A stretch of DNA of 64,000 bases from Drosophila miranda. Taxonomy: Eukaryota; Arthropoda; Insecta; Diptera; Drosophilidae. Where the stretch lies: the NCBI RefSeq assembly GCF_003369915.1, contig NC_046676.1:19760001-19824000 (forward strand), written 5' to 3'. A model generated the notes under the pieces. It was not told where the DNA came from and did not search any database. It saw only the letters and a list, made by a program, of their open reading frames with translations. This document shows positions 13,054 through 46,694 of this stretch, piece by piece (the first letter of the stretch is position 1; every line of letters starts with the position of its first letter). A program made the translations under genes and the position numbers.

Positions 13054-14251
13054 ATTATTTACAATTTTCGTAGTAGGTTAAATTTTGTTGTTACTTCAGT
13101 TCTCTTCTTTTTTTACCAGCGCGCCGACATGCAAGCGAACGCCAATTAAATTTCCCTCTTTTTAACTGATTCATTTGCTAAAGATGCGCGACATCGGCGA
13201 CTATTTGCGGCCTTTTGATTTAGCGTGATTTTTAATAACTTTTAACGCATATTTTATATAGCCCCTGTAATCATAAAGTGTGTAATATTATGATGTATAA
13301 TTAAACTGCGAACTGTGCTGCGTCACGACACCCCTGAATACCTTTCAAGCGCAACGTCTTTTGTTTGTTTTGCCCTTGCGCCTCAACCTGCCCCACACAT
13401 ACACATACCCAAACCCAAACCCATAACCCATAACCCATAACCATACTCACAACAAGCTGACAACAACACGCAATCCCCAAACCACATTTAATCTAGAAAG
13501 ATACGACTATTTAAGTAAAAACAGTTCAACCATCTATGTAGCATGTTAATAGAGAAACCCGTCAATAGTTCAATGCTGTAAACGTTCGTAGACTCTTACT
13601 CTCCTCACTCACTCTCTCTGTCTCACACTATCTGTCACCCGATCACGATTACGTTGATCTGTCCAGTGCATCACGGAACGTTCCATCAGTTTCACTCACG
13701 CATCTGCTCTGCGGCAAGACTAAGGCAAGGTATCAGCAAAGTTTTAAGTGCAACATTTCGCTATAGTGGTTAAGCAAATTACATTTACTCTAAATATATA
13801 TACTTATACTATGCATATATACATATGTATGTATGTATATATACCATGTCGGACATACACACGAAAGGCAAGCATGAATTCAATTAACTGGATAATCGTT
13901 TAAATATATTGTATGGATGTGTATTTCAGGAAATCAAAACCGTGTTTTATTTGGTGAGGAACTAGGTCTAGGGCCACGGCTGATTAAACGATCAAGAGTG
14001 GAACCGAATAGTCAGAAAATTGCAACTCCTAAAAGAAAGTCTCTCCTTTTCTATAACTCAAATTGCACCCACGGGTGTGTAAAGATGCGTTTCCCAACAA
14101 CTGTTACAAGCAATATCTTAGCGAACAATTCAGTGCTTAAGTTAAACAAACAAATACATATATTTATAATGTGCTGAACCGAATACATAAGATTTTCCCG
14201 TGTGAAATGCGATTGAAATATCTGGGTTGACATCATAGATACCCGACGCTC
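13054..14251. other. RanBPM 3' UTR and convergent intergenic region
   Basis: No coding sequence is recognised. The stretch is AT-rich with TATA/TATG runs around 13795-13845 and tandem ACCCATA/AACCCAA-like repeats near 13405-13440. It contains the 3' end of RanBPM (+) and that of the SDHAF2 gene (-), which converge here. Confidence 0.5.
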
Positions 14252-14836
14252 CTACAAGTCGGGCTGTCTTATGCGCTGCACGCGCTCCTCGTTCTTCACA
14301 TGCTGCTTTAGCATTCGCATTATCTCCGTATCATACTGGGGCGGTGTGGGCTTCGTTTCGGTGGCCCAATAGAATATGTCCCAGTCGTTGCTCACGCCGT
14401 TGATGAGCTCGTCGTACTGGGCTGTCTGGGCGGCGGAGAAGTCCCTCAGATGCTTGGCCACAAACGTGCTGAGGAGCAGATCATTCTCGAGCATGCCACG
14501 CTTCCGACTCTGATACAGCAGCCTGGAATTGACTAGAAAGGTAGTATTTTACTTGGGCTAGATATTCATTCGATTTACCGCTGCTTGCGAGTCTCGAGAG
14601 GCTCGTCGGGTCGGAGTGGATACTCAGGCACAGGCAAATGCGGGGGATCATCGTAGTCGACTATCTGCGACGGAGTTGTAAACTCAGTTTTGTCGAGGCT
14701 GCTACTGGCCGAGCGATGTGGGGCAATCATGGGCCGCACCAACCGACGCGATGCTGTGATGAACTAAAGATAACTAAATTAGCTACCATTCCTGGTTGAC
14801 TTGGAGAATCTAACATACCAGAAATTGCCGCAACAT
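14252..14836 (-). CDS. Sdhaf2: Succinate dehydrogenase assembly factor 2, mitochondrial
   Basis: Three coding exons, 14836-14819 (only 18 nt, MLRQFL), 14763-14579 and 14522-14252, give 157 residues. SDHAF2 (Sdh5/EMI5) is a mitochondrial matrix factor needed for covalent FAD attachment to SDHA of Complex II. The N-terminus ([17 protein letters not shown]) is basic and suits a targeting peptide. The family core is clear: [30 protein letters not shown], and [17 protein letters not shown]. The C-terminus is basic. D. melanogaster has two paralogues (A and B). Gene neighbours suggest the B copy, which I cannot confirm. The first exon is too short to be found by ORF scanning; I chose it because it restores a targeting peptide and the phase. 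Confidence 0.92.
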
Positions 14837-16543
14837 TATTATTTAAAAGACACAATGATATAACATCAGTGTTGGGAAGTTCAGACAGAACACAGTGCTG
14901 CAAAGCTCCCCAAAACAGCTGTTGTAAAGTCTTAAAACTCTGTTAAACTGTATGTTAGCATGAACGCCGTTTAACATGAGAGCGATGACTATTTGCATGC
15001 CACTTAACATTAACAAAGCTGTTCAATGACTGTTAAATAGAGGAGGAAAACTCTGTTATTGTTATGTTAACCGACGCGGGCGGAGCGAGAGGCAGTAAAA
15101 TTTTCGCACTGGAAAAGTTTGATTTATTAGTGTATAATTGAAGAATAAATAAAGTGCAGTGCTCCACAGTGCAACGGTAATTGTCTCGATCAGTTTGAGT
15201 GCATTAAACGCCCAAATTCGCGTTGAAAAAGTAATGAACGAAGAAGAAGAGAGCGAGAGGTAGAAGGGTGCTCTTCTGCTCGTGTGCAAGTGTTGTGTGT
15301 ATACGGCGCTGGAACTAGGCGGTGGAAAATGCTTTACCTCCCACGGGGGGGGGGTGGTGGGGTGTGGGCTCGGCTCAGCCTGTGTAGCCTGTAGCCTGTG
15401 CAGCCCGTGAGAGTGCGTAGTGTGTGCGTGAGCGTGAGCTAAATGAAAATTTATACGAAACACCACCCAGCAGAAGCAGCAAAAGAAGCACCCCACCACC
15501 TCCGGGCCTGGGCAGGCGGCGCACCCACGCAGGCCCATGTCGAGTTTGCATAAAAAACGCATAAAACTACAGTATTTTCTGCATAATTGAATTGATGGCG
15601 AAAAGCGCTGCTTTTTCACACCCCGCAGCATCGAATCATCGCGCTCCCCTCCCCCTCCCCAGCCCATAGCCTGTAGAGCCGGCACCCGCTGCCACATTGC
15701 GCCTACGCCCTCGCCTAACACATACACACAGAACACCCAAAAAAAAAAAGAAGAAAAAGAACAAGAACTAAAAATAGGGAGCAGGACTCTCTCCAGAGCT
15801 CCATTCCAGTGCTTAATTCATTTACATGATAAATTACCAAGCCCCGCGCTCTGTATCTCCGTATCGTATCTCGTCTGGCACCATCGATGATATCTCCCAA
15901 ACTGCCGATAGCCCTATCCCATTGATAAGATAGCCGCGATTGATGAATTTTTTTCCATATATGTATGTACATATGTACATATGTATGTATGCATTTCGTA
16001 TATTTCGTATATTCCGACCATATGCAAATTGGCCAGCTATCATTGTTTTTGCCTCCGCGCTCTGTGAACGAGAGCTGATAACAACAAAAGCAACACCACT
16101 GTAAGCAGTGCGCGCCCTATTGGACGTCCAGACAGTGGCGGCCCTAAAGAGTGGCTCACATCATCCATCCATACTGTCGTGTCGTGTCGTGTCGTCCTTG
16201 TCTGCTACCCTGTGTCCATGCGTGTGAGTCATTCCGTTTCGTGCCTCTGACCTGTCCGTTCGTTAGAGATTGTTTATGGGGCAACGACGACGACGACGAC
16301 GATAATGATGATGATGTGGATAATGATGATGATTCCCCATTGCAAACAATTCTGAATTCCGTTTCAGCTGAACTGTTAAATTGTACATACACATAAATAA
16401 ATGTTCTCCTAAGAGGAAGCGTGAACCGGGAAGTTGCCTACTCGCCTAGCCTCCATCACCCCAAATAATCCGACGAGAAGCAGAGCAGGAGCAACACCGC
16501 AAACATCAGCAGATCATCAGAAACCACCATCAGAGCCACCATA
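14837..16543. other. Promoter and 5' UTR region of the proximal Galphao transcript
   Basis: The stretch separates the SDHAF2 gene (-) from the first Galphao coding exon (+). It holds a cluster of TGTTAA/TTAACA hexamers (14938-15070) and several homopolymer and GT/CA-rich tracts. A GACGAC/GATGAT trinucleotide run lies at about 16284-16335. Transcription start and UTR introns cannot be fixed from sequence alone. Confidence 0.45.
14914..14923. promoter_or_regulatory. E-box type core-promoter element (AACAGCTGTT)
   Basis: The palindromic AACAGCTGTT matches Drosophila core-promoter Motif 5 (AWCAGCTGWT). It lies about 80 bp upstream of the SDHAF2 initiator ATG on the minus strand. It is a plausible part of that gene's promoter. 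Confidence 0.45.
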
Positions 16544-38108
<21,565 letters not shown>

Positions 38109-40625
38109 GCCATTGCCGGAACATGTGGAGGAGGTGGACATGGACGACGACGTGGAGCAGATGGGGGGCGTTAGCAGGGAACACCGTAACGGTATTAAAG
38201 AGCAGCGCGGGAGCACAACAACCCACCAGCATTGATCAAAAACAAAAGAAAATTTAAGAGCAAACGATGATAGAACCAACAAACAAGCAAAGCCCAAAGA
38301 ACTTTTATTTGTTTAACAAAGCGAACAGATGATCCCGCGTACGATGGGAGGACATGCAACCAGTACATTATAATATTGATCCAGATAAGATGAGCAGATG
38401 CAGAATGCTAATGCAGATCACAGATCGCGGATCCCGAGATCGAGATCGAGGTCGGCTACGATATGAGATGTGAAGACACAGCTGACAGTGAGCCACAGAC
38501 AAGCATTTGAGAAGCAGTTGATGATTGAAAGCATTTCCTATATACATACATACAAACAAAAAAGCATATACATACATACACACATACATATGCATTATGC
38601 AAGCCCCATGTACGACATGACAGCCACACACTAATACACGAGCATACACGCATAAGCGCATAGTTGTTGTTTGGTCTGAATAATTTTTATAGAATTTCAT
38701 AATTCATAATTTACGTGTAGCTTAGTTTCCTCATGTATTTATTAAACGAATGCCGAACGAGCATATATACAGCATATGTATGTGCACACACCTCTATATA
38801 TACACATACCCACATACAATACGTATATATATAAATAATATATTTAATGTTTCCTGTTGCAATCTCTCTTTAAAATTATTCATGCCATCAACGCTCTCTG
38901 CATTTGTCGTGCTTGTTTAGACCTAAGTTTTGAAAAGTTGCAACAAAACCGAACAACAACAAGCAGAACAACAAAGTAATAATATTAATAATAATTAATT
39001 TGATTGCGTTGCGTGTCAGCGTGTGGGCAAAAGTAAATATATATTATATTGTACGACATTAAAGTGAACAAAAACCAACCAAAAGGAAACACATAAGAAC
39101 ACACAAAAACACAAAAACACACACACACACATACACATATAAAAGTAATGAAGGAAAATCTTAAAAGTTTAAGTCTAATTTAAAGATAAAAGAAAAGGAT
39201 ATAAATCTCTATCTATTGTATTTACAAACATAAACTAAACTAAACTAAACGAAACGAAACTAACAAAAAAGTAAGAGTAACGCAAAGCATATGTGGCCAC
39301 TTAACTAACTTGTGTAAAAATCAGCAGTAGCAGCAGCCATCAATGATTGATTGACTCGACGATTGATGCGTTTCAATGTATGTAAATTGTAATTTGTTGG
39401 ATTTACGTGTATAGGAGAGGTTTAGCTGGCATACACACAACACACTGAACACACACGCACAACAATTTCATTTGTATTCACTTAACGCTGATTTATTGTA
39501 ATTAAACGAATTTGTTGCATTTATTTATACATACAAACAAACAAACAAACAAAACCCACAAAAGGCAAAGCGCACCCTACTCTGGCAGCGCACAAAAGCA
39601 TGCTATACTTTTGCCATGTCTCACACACACAAACCAACAAACGGATCAACAGCAAGGAAAACTCAAGCAAGGATTGCATGTAATAATCTATACACAAATT
39701 GTACGAGTACTTTGATGTAACAGTACGACACATAACTGTATGCGAATGCATATGTACATATGTATGTATGTATGCACAGTTGTATTTAGCGTGTGGCATT
39801 TAACCCGAGCCCCGAGTATGTTGAATTGTTTGATTAGACTTATTATTGTAATTATTACCTTTACGAGTACTTTTGTATATGCTTCGTATGCGCACCGTGC
39901 ATTTGATTTTACAGAATCAGTTAGCGGCAATGAATTTATATTGTTATTTCGATAGTCTTTTTTTTTTGTATGTACACCCCCGCAGTCCTATACCCTCCCC
40001 TAGTTCTACTGGAGGCCCTCTGTACCCTTGTGCTCTTGCTCTAGATGGACAAATCCACTTATGTTTTATAGTTTTTAAGTCTAATTTATGTAAACGCACA
40101 CGAACACACACAAACAAACAACTTAAGCATCAAATAAGTAAGTTTATTAGCGAAATAAATATTATTTGACATTCAGCAAAAGGTTCAACAATTTTCACAA
40201 AGCTTGACGAAATTTTTCGCATACTTTGGCAGTCCCAGCCAGCGTCTGTCTGCCGAGACCCCCCCCTCCAGACATTTTTCGAAAGTTGTGTTGGCCACAG
40301 AACCGTACCCCCTTTCCGTAAAATTACGTTGACCTCCAATCAGTGATTCGATTTAATTCGGCAAGCCAGCATCTTACCATTTCCATCTCCTCTAATCCCA
40401 CTCTAACTATCCCAGCCCAGCCCAGCCCAACCAAATACTGTAATATTTAATACGTATGTATTTTCCATTCAACTTTTATAATTCTACCAAAAGGAAAAAC
40501 AAAAACTAAATAATAAACACAAAATCATTTTCAATAAAAACTATTTATTCAAAAACAAAAAACCCCACATATTAAATTTTTATTTAGTTTTGTTTCAATG
40601 ATTTCTTACAGCCAGAGAGACAGGC

Positions 40626-40656
<31 letters not shown>

Positions 40657-42705
40657 GTTGGCCATGTTGCAAGCCATATAGTTGGAATGTGAGTGGATGG
40701 CTGGTGGCCATGTAGTACATATTTAAGGAACTGCCGCAGACCAGTAGAAGATCACGAACTAAGGTTCAATAATTGTATGTAATTATATTTAAATGAAAAT
40801 TTATATATTTATTGACAATTTAAGCCACAACAAAGTTATTCATTTACCCTCGAGACAAAGTAAACCAAATCGATCTATATACAAATATTTATACATACAA
40901 ACATACAATACATACACACATACATATGTACTATATTTTTCTCGTAACTATATCTAATGGAAAATACTCAAGCGCAGTGTTTACATATAATTTTCCTCCT
41001 CAAAGTAGCTCAACTCTTGCAAAAGGAGTGAGCGCAAACTAATTAACTAATTAAACAAACACTAAGATATGACTAATAGCAACTTCATTCAGATTCAGAA
41101 ACAGATTCAAATTCAAGCATAGCATAGCATTAACCGCAGTAAACCAACTAACATTTTGCATATTTTCAATATTTAACGGAATAGAAACGGTGACGGAATG
41201 GAATCAAATATAATTCATATTTTTCTAAGCTCATATTGTACACCTCTTTGCTCCACACACTCACGAGTCGCAGCACTACTAAAATTACTTTAATAGCAGT
41301 TAAAACAGTCCCAAGTGAGTTTCATGAAAATACATAAACAGAAAAAAGGCGAAACCTAACTATTGTTAATCGTAACTCAAACCAAATGTCACAGGACATT
41401 CAGACGCATGATTTTTTGTAAGAGGAAACGAGGCGAAAAAATATCCCCAAGGAAATTTGAGAAATGAGAAATGGAAGAATTAAACCAAGAAGTTATTGAG
41501 GAGGAGAAGTCGAAATGGAACCATAGGTTAGAAAAAGCTTAGGAGTTGTATCTAATCTTATTTGTAGCCTAATTCAAATTGCTTTTGTTGTCCCTTTGCA
41601 GCAGTTCAGATTTATTTCACTTGTATATGGCAAATATTTATATATGTATAATACCATGCATGTGTGGAAATACGAGTGGAAATAGTTCTCCTCAGTCTTG
41701 AGCTCCTTTACTCTCTCTAATGAACCACGTGGACAATGTGTAGCTAAAGGCCCAGTTTTAATTAAAAAAGACGCGAGACACAAAATCTTACTAAGCTCGA
41801 TAATGATGAATGAGATTAAATCGTTGAATTACAAATTTAATATATATATATACAAACGTAATGATATAAAAACAAAAATAGGAAGAAAAAAATCAAAGCC
41901 CTAATGTTTGTATGTAAAAGAAACTCGAAACGTTAGAGATCATCTAAAATTTAAATAAATATAAATAATACAAAAAAAACCTTTGAAAGCTGTACTAATT
42001 TATTCCTCACAAAATTCCATCAAAGATCCCAATACATATATTATTTTCACATTTATCTAGTCAGTTGTGTCCCAGAATATCCTTTAAATCGACCTGTTTC
42101 ACAAGAATTGTGTACGATAGGGTAATACTCTATAATTCTTAATCGGGTCTCCCGAGCTATACCAGGAAAAAGGCTCGACTTACCATATTTCTAGCTCGGA
42201 AGACTTTAGACTATATTCTTACCGTAGTCGAATATTTCAAATCGATCCTTGGAGATCCTGTGATCATAAATGCCTAACATTGTGGCATTTTTTAGACACG
42301 GTGAAACACTTAATTATTTTGATGTCATGTGACCGCTTGCATCGGAGAAAACTGATGTCTAGGTAGCTAGAACTGGAACAGCCGGGTATCTCTCTGGTAC
42401 AGTCACTGACACCTTTCTTTCCTTATGGCCTTATACCGATACGGCCAGGTAGGAACCTTAAGGCCATAAAGCACCAGCGCGCGATAAATACAGACGCTGT
42501 CTGCAAACACATGGCAGGTTGCAGATTCTCTGAAGTGGTTTGTCTCCAGTATCCGCTTTCCAGAGTACCATAAGTCATCTTCTTTTATTCTCTATATGAC
42601 TAACATAATTGTCTTTCTTTATGCCATGCCTTGCGTTTTATTTTGTTTAATTTTTGTATAACTTTGTAATTCTAGAATTATTTTACGACTATGCTATTGC
42701 TTTGT
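38109..42705. other. Galphao 3' UTR and convergent intergenic region
   Basis: There is no coding sequence. The left part is A-rich with CA/TA repeats and many candidate poly(A) signals: AATAAA near 40511 and 40535, and AAATAAAT near 41957. The 3' UTR may therefore be several kilobases long, as expected for a neuronal fly transcript. An AG run is at about 40628-40651. The Caf1-105 3' UTR enters from the right, with TTTATT at 42637-42642 as its likely poly(A) signal on the minus strand. Confidence 0.5.
40628..40651. repeat. AG dinucleotide microsatellite
   Basis: About twelve AG units lie in the distal Galphao 3' UTR/intergenic region. Confidence 0.7.
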
Positions 42706-45282
42706 CTATTCCAGCAGTTTCTTTTTCGACTTGGGCGTGGAGATGGTTCGCAAGGAAACCCGCCGCGGGGTCTTACTGTTGGGCGTTGAAGGTTTTGCTA
42801 CTGTCGCTTTTATAGGGGTCTCCGCCTTCTCCTGGGTGTCCTCATAGACCAGACGTATATCCTCAGTGCGCTCACAGGTGCTGTCACTGATGGACACTGG
42901 ATTCTTCGCTTGCTCATTTGTCTCTGGCAACGGTTCCTTCGTCGACGTTGGCATGGGAGGGTCTTCCTCTTCGAGGGGCCAAGCATCCATAGCCTCTTCC
43001 ATAGGGGCCACAGGAGAGTTGCGGGGCATTTCGACAAGTACACGGGGAGTGCGCCTCACTGCAATGGGCGTTGCTGTTTTGGCGGGCTGGCTCTTGGGTG
43101 TGAGGGAGAAGCTACTGGAGCTTCCGGGAGTGCGGGGCTGGCGACGAACTTGAATGGGGGTAGCTGGACGGGATTTCTTCTCTGGCGACTCGAACTTCTC
43201 CTCAGAGCTGATAATCTCCTTGTCCAGAACAGCAATACCAGCGATATCCGACTGAAGCTTCTTTGTCGGAGGCTCCGGCAATGGGCTGCTCTTGCGTTTC
43301 ACAGAAATCGATAGGGCCTCCGCTTTGGTGGCTTCTGCGTCCACCGTCTTGCGTGGCGATTGGTGTGTGGGGACTTGCATAGGAGTCTGTGTGGCTGTTT
43401 CGCCTGAGCTGACCATCTTCTTATCCAGAACAGTCGTGCCAGCGATGGCTTTCTGATGCTTCTTTGTCGGAGGCTCTGGCAATGGACTGATCTTGCGTTT
43501 CCCAGATATGGGTAAGGCGCTCACGTTAGTCGCTTCTGTGTTCTCGGCTTTTCGTGGCGAGCGGCGTATGGGAATGGGTGTTGGTGTCTGATCGCCGGTT
43601 GTCCCTGAGCCAATCTTGCGTTTGACAGAGATCTGTGAGACGCGTACATCCGAATCTTCAGGTTTACGCGGGGAACGGCGTATTGCAATCGGCGCGGGAG
43701 CTGTCGTTGCGGTGACTTTGCGTGGGGAACGCCTAAAAGAGATCTGTGTTGGCTTGACCTCTGCTTTCGTATTCTGCTTGGGGCTGCTGGAGATGGATGA
43801 ACTGGCACTTTGCATGGAGGAATCGTTTTCGGCATCAATTTCAATCTCTCTGACATCTTGAATGTCAGACTCAGGGGTCTTCCTGTTGCGATTGGTCTTG
43901 GTCTTCTCCTGCAACGGTTTACGTGTAGCGGGTCTCTCATCTGCCGATACCTTTCTGGCTCTCGGTTTCTTTTTCTTTAGTGGCAGAGCATTCTCTGAAC
44001 TCATCAAGGCAGCGCACAGCACTGCATCCATTTCCTCATAGCGCTCGCCCAATTCATCGATCTCAAAGTTCAACAGCGAACAGAAGCCATCCGTGCTTGA
44101 AATGATCAGTACAGTGCCGTCGCCCGACCACGTTAGGTCTGTGAGCCTAGTGTAGTGAATATTCGAGACGATCGCGAACGGAACCGGCTGCTGGGTGTCA
44201 TAAAGGAACACAGAGTTCTTGGTGGCGACGGCATAGATCATGCGGTACGGCAGCGAGATGACTGGGGGATTCTTATCTGCATTGTACGGTCTCAGACGGT
44301 ACAGTACCGGAGAGCAGCGCACAGCAACCGCGTACTCTTGGGGAAAGGGCAGTACAAAGGCCGGGCGCGCTAAATCGTAACGACTGAAGCCGTATGTGGT
44401 GTTAATTGGTTTTAAGACGCCATCGTAGTCGGTGATTCCTGCGGGAGTGATCAACAGCTTGCCATCTGGGGTGAAGCACAATCGGCGGAAGAAAGTCTGC
44501 AATGAGCCATCATGATACAGCCGTATGTTCCTCCCATGCATTTCATGGCCCTCCTTCACAGGGAGGGTGCACTTGGCGACCCTGTGGAGCACTCGTTTAG
44601 TGTGGGCGTCGAAGATACGCAATTGTCTATAAAAGCAAAGTAAAAGACAAGTCAGCAAAAGGTTGGCAGTGGTTCCTAAGAGTGGTGCTTACCTATCGGT
44701 GCTCATAGTGGCTATGAATTGATTGCACGGGTCCCAGGCTACGCCCTGCACGTAGCCCTTGTGATCCTCCAGAATGGCCAGGGACTTTCCTTTGTAAACA
44801 TCCCACACCATCGCCGTGTTGTCCACTGAACCTGTCACAAGGAATAGCGAATTTGGGGCCCAGCTCAGATCATAGATATCCTCTCTATGCCCCCGCAGGA
44901 CTTTCATCGTCACCCACGACTCCTTATCCTGGTCACTACTGCCATCGGCGTCCAAAATGTTGACGACTTCATGGTCGGCCCTTTGTTTCCAGATGAACAC
45001 TACGCTCTCGTCGTCGCCGGAGGCCAATAGCTCGCCATTGGGCGACCAGCGAACTGTGTTGACCGCACGTTGATGTCGGGACAGATCCACAGCCAGCTCC
45101 AAGTCGACGCCATCTCCATTGTCGCTCCGATTCACGTACCAGATCAGGACATGTGCATCTGTTCCGCCAGAAGCCAGTCGGCAAATCGTCGGCGACCTCA
45201 GCCTCTGCCCGTTCATCTGAATGTCCACACTCAAAACTGGATCGCGGTTGTGCCACGAGATCTCCGGTATTTTGCATTTCAT
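42706..45282 (-). CDS. Caf1-105: Chromatin assembly factor 1, p105 (p60/CHAF1B) subunit
   Basis: Two exons, 45282-44693 and 44626-42706, give 836 residues. It is the WD40 subunit of CAF-1, which deposits H3-H4 behind replication forks. The N-terminal half (MKCKIPEISWHNRDPVLSVD...) contains seven WD-type repeats; examples are RHQRAVNTVRWSPNGELLAS, RGHREDIYDLSWAPN and TGSVDNTAMVWDV. The C-terminal half is basic and disordered, with five or more copies of an (I/V)xxRRSPRK-type motif. It also holds two near-identical roughly 35-residue units (KRKxSPLPEPPTKK...). Near the end, PRRVSLRTISTP resembles the Asf1-binding B-type motif of CHAF1B; this is inferred. It is longer than I recall for D. melanogaster (about 750), probably because of repeat expansion. 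Confidence 0.94.
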
Positions 45283-45608
45283 GTTATTATTGTCTTACTT
45301 AAATTAAACTTTATGAACAAAATTGTAATTGATGAAAAAATTATGCGGACTATTTCGCGCCTAAAAACGCGAAGTGTGACCAATTTCGACATGACCGTAA
45401 CGAAGAGCGAAAAAAATCCCATGTACCCAAACAATAGGTATTTTTTAGGTAGACATACAGTTTCAGAAAATATGTAGTTGACATGTAGCAAAATGTGTAA
45501 ACATGTAAAATGTGGAGTAATTCCCAAAGTTGTTGGCAGCACGTTGAAGCTGAGACCCACAATTTGCGCAACTCTAGAAGTTCTAGATACATTTTCGATC
45601 ATTTCAAA

Positions 45609-45733
45609 AACAGCTGATATACTGATATACTTGAGACTTGAAACAGGTATATTTTAAAACTGAGACGGTATATTTTGGTATATTTCTGAGGGTCGGACGG
45701 TATATTTTTTATTATAAATCTGCGGTCACACTG
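45609..45733. promoter_or_regulatory. Bidirectional Caf1-105 / PPIL3 promoter
   Basis: In the 474 bp between the two start codons lie AACAGCTGAT (Motif 5-like, 45609-45618) and three or four GGTATATTT copies (Motif 6; about 45646, 45667, 45677 and 45699). Motif 1 CGGTCACACTG follows at 45723-45733, only 24 bp before the PPIL3 ATG. Motif 1 plus Motif 6 pairs are a recognised housekeeping architecture. The position of Motif 1 puts PPIL3 transcription start close to 45730. Confidence 0.7.
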
Positions 45734-45756
45734 CCCCTTACTCACTGTAAAAAAAA

Positions 45757-46380
45757 ATGGTAAACAACAATCACATTTCATAAAATACGAAAACATAAAT
45801 AAAATAAAATTAATTTAATTGATTTCCAGTCCGTGACGCTACATACCGACGTGGGCGACATCAAAATCGAGCTCTTTTGTGATGCTTGCCCAAAAGCCTC
45901 CGAGAATTTCCTCGCCCTGTGTGCGAGCGACTACTACAGCGGCTGTGTCTTCATTCGAAATATAAAGGGATTCATTGTCCAGACCGGCGATCCCACCAAT
46001 ACCGGAAAAAGCGGCCAGTCTATTTGGGGAACTAAGTTCGACGACGAGTTCAAGGAAACCGTAAAGGTGGGTGGCGGGAAAAGTACTTTCATTGCGATGA
46101 ACAGGTCTCACCGTCTCCGTTGTTGTTTTTGCAGCACACTGACCGCGGAATGGTTTCAATGGCCAACAATGGGCCGAACGCCAATGCCAGCCAGTTCTTT
46201 ATCACGTACGCCGCCCAGCCGAACCTCGACCTGAAGTACACGCTGTTTGGTCGCGTTATCGACGGATTTGATGCCCTGGATGAGCTGGAGAAGTTGCCGG
46301 TTAACCCCAAGAACTACCGCCCGCACGTAGACAAGAAGATCAACGGCGTAACCATACACGCCAACCCCCTGGCGACGTAA
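45757..46380 (+). CDS. Ppil3: Cyclophilin, PPIL3 type
   Basis: The start codon forms the whole first coding exon (45757-45759, ATG|GTAAAC). Exons 45830-46066 and 46135-46380 complete a 161-residue protein, exactly the length of human PPIL3. The human protein also begins MSVTLHTDVGDIKIE. Cyclophilin hallmarks are present: FIRNIKGFIVQTGDPTNTGK (human has FHRNIKGFM), SIWGTKFDDEF, SMANNGPNANASQFFITY and LDLKYTLFGRVIDG. The CypA tryptophan that contacts cyclosporin is absent (LDLKYTLFG), as in PPIL3. Family members are spliceosome-associated prolyl isomerases. The gene is divergent from Caf1-105 and ends head-on against whd. The D. melanogaster counterpart is probably CG11777. Confidence 0.93.
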
Positions 46381-46694
46381 GAGACCATGAGAACAAAGAC
46401 AAATCCGTTTGCTTAAAATGAAACGTATTTATAGCTCTTAAGTTACATGATATCTTCACTTACAGACTAATTGGTTGAGAAACATAGAATATTGTGCAAA
46501 AGGGTCTAGGACTAAATCAGCCGAGTCACAATAGTTAATATAAAATTGCATTGCTTTTAGAACTTTTTCATAGACTTTTGCACTTAATATGGAACTTACA
46601 ATAGACAAATGTATAAGATGAATGTTAAAACGATCAACTAAAAAAGAGAAAACAAATGCTAACAAGAATCTCATACTACATGCAACTACATGGA

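Noticed and set aside
15062-15736. 224-codon minus-strand open frame upstream of Galphao
   Set aside because: Composition is low-complexity (CA-, GT- and homopolymer-derived) with no domain, and it overlaps the expected Galphao leader. Length alone is not enough.
16151-16396. Frame ending in a run of Asp codons
   Set aside because: It is a GAC/GAT trinucleotide repeat in the Galphao leader region with no coding support.
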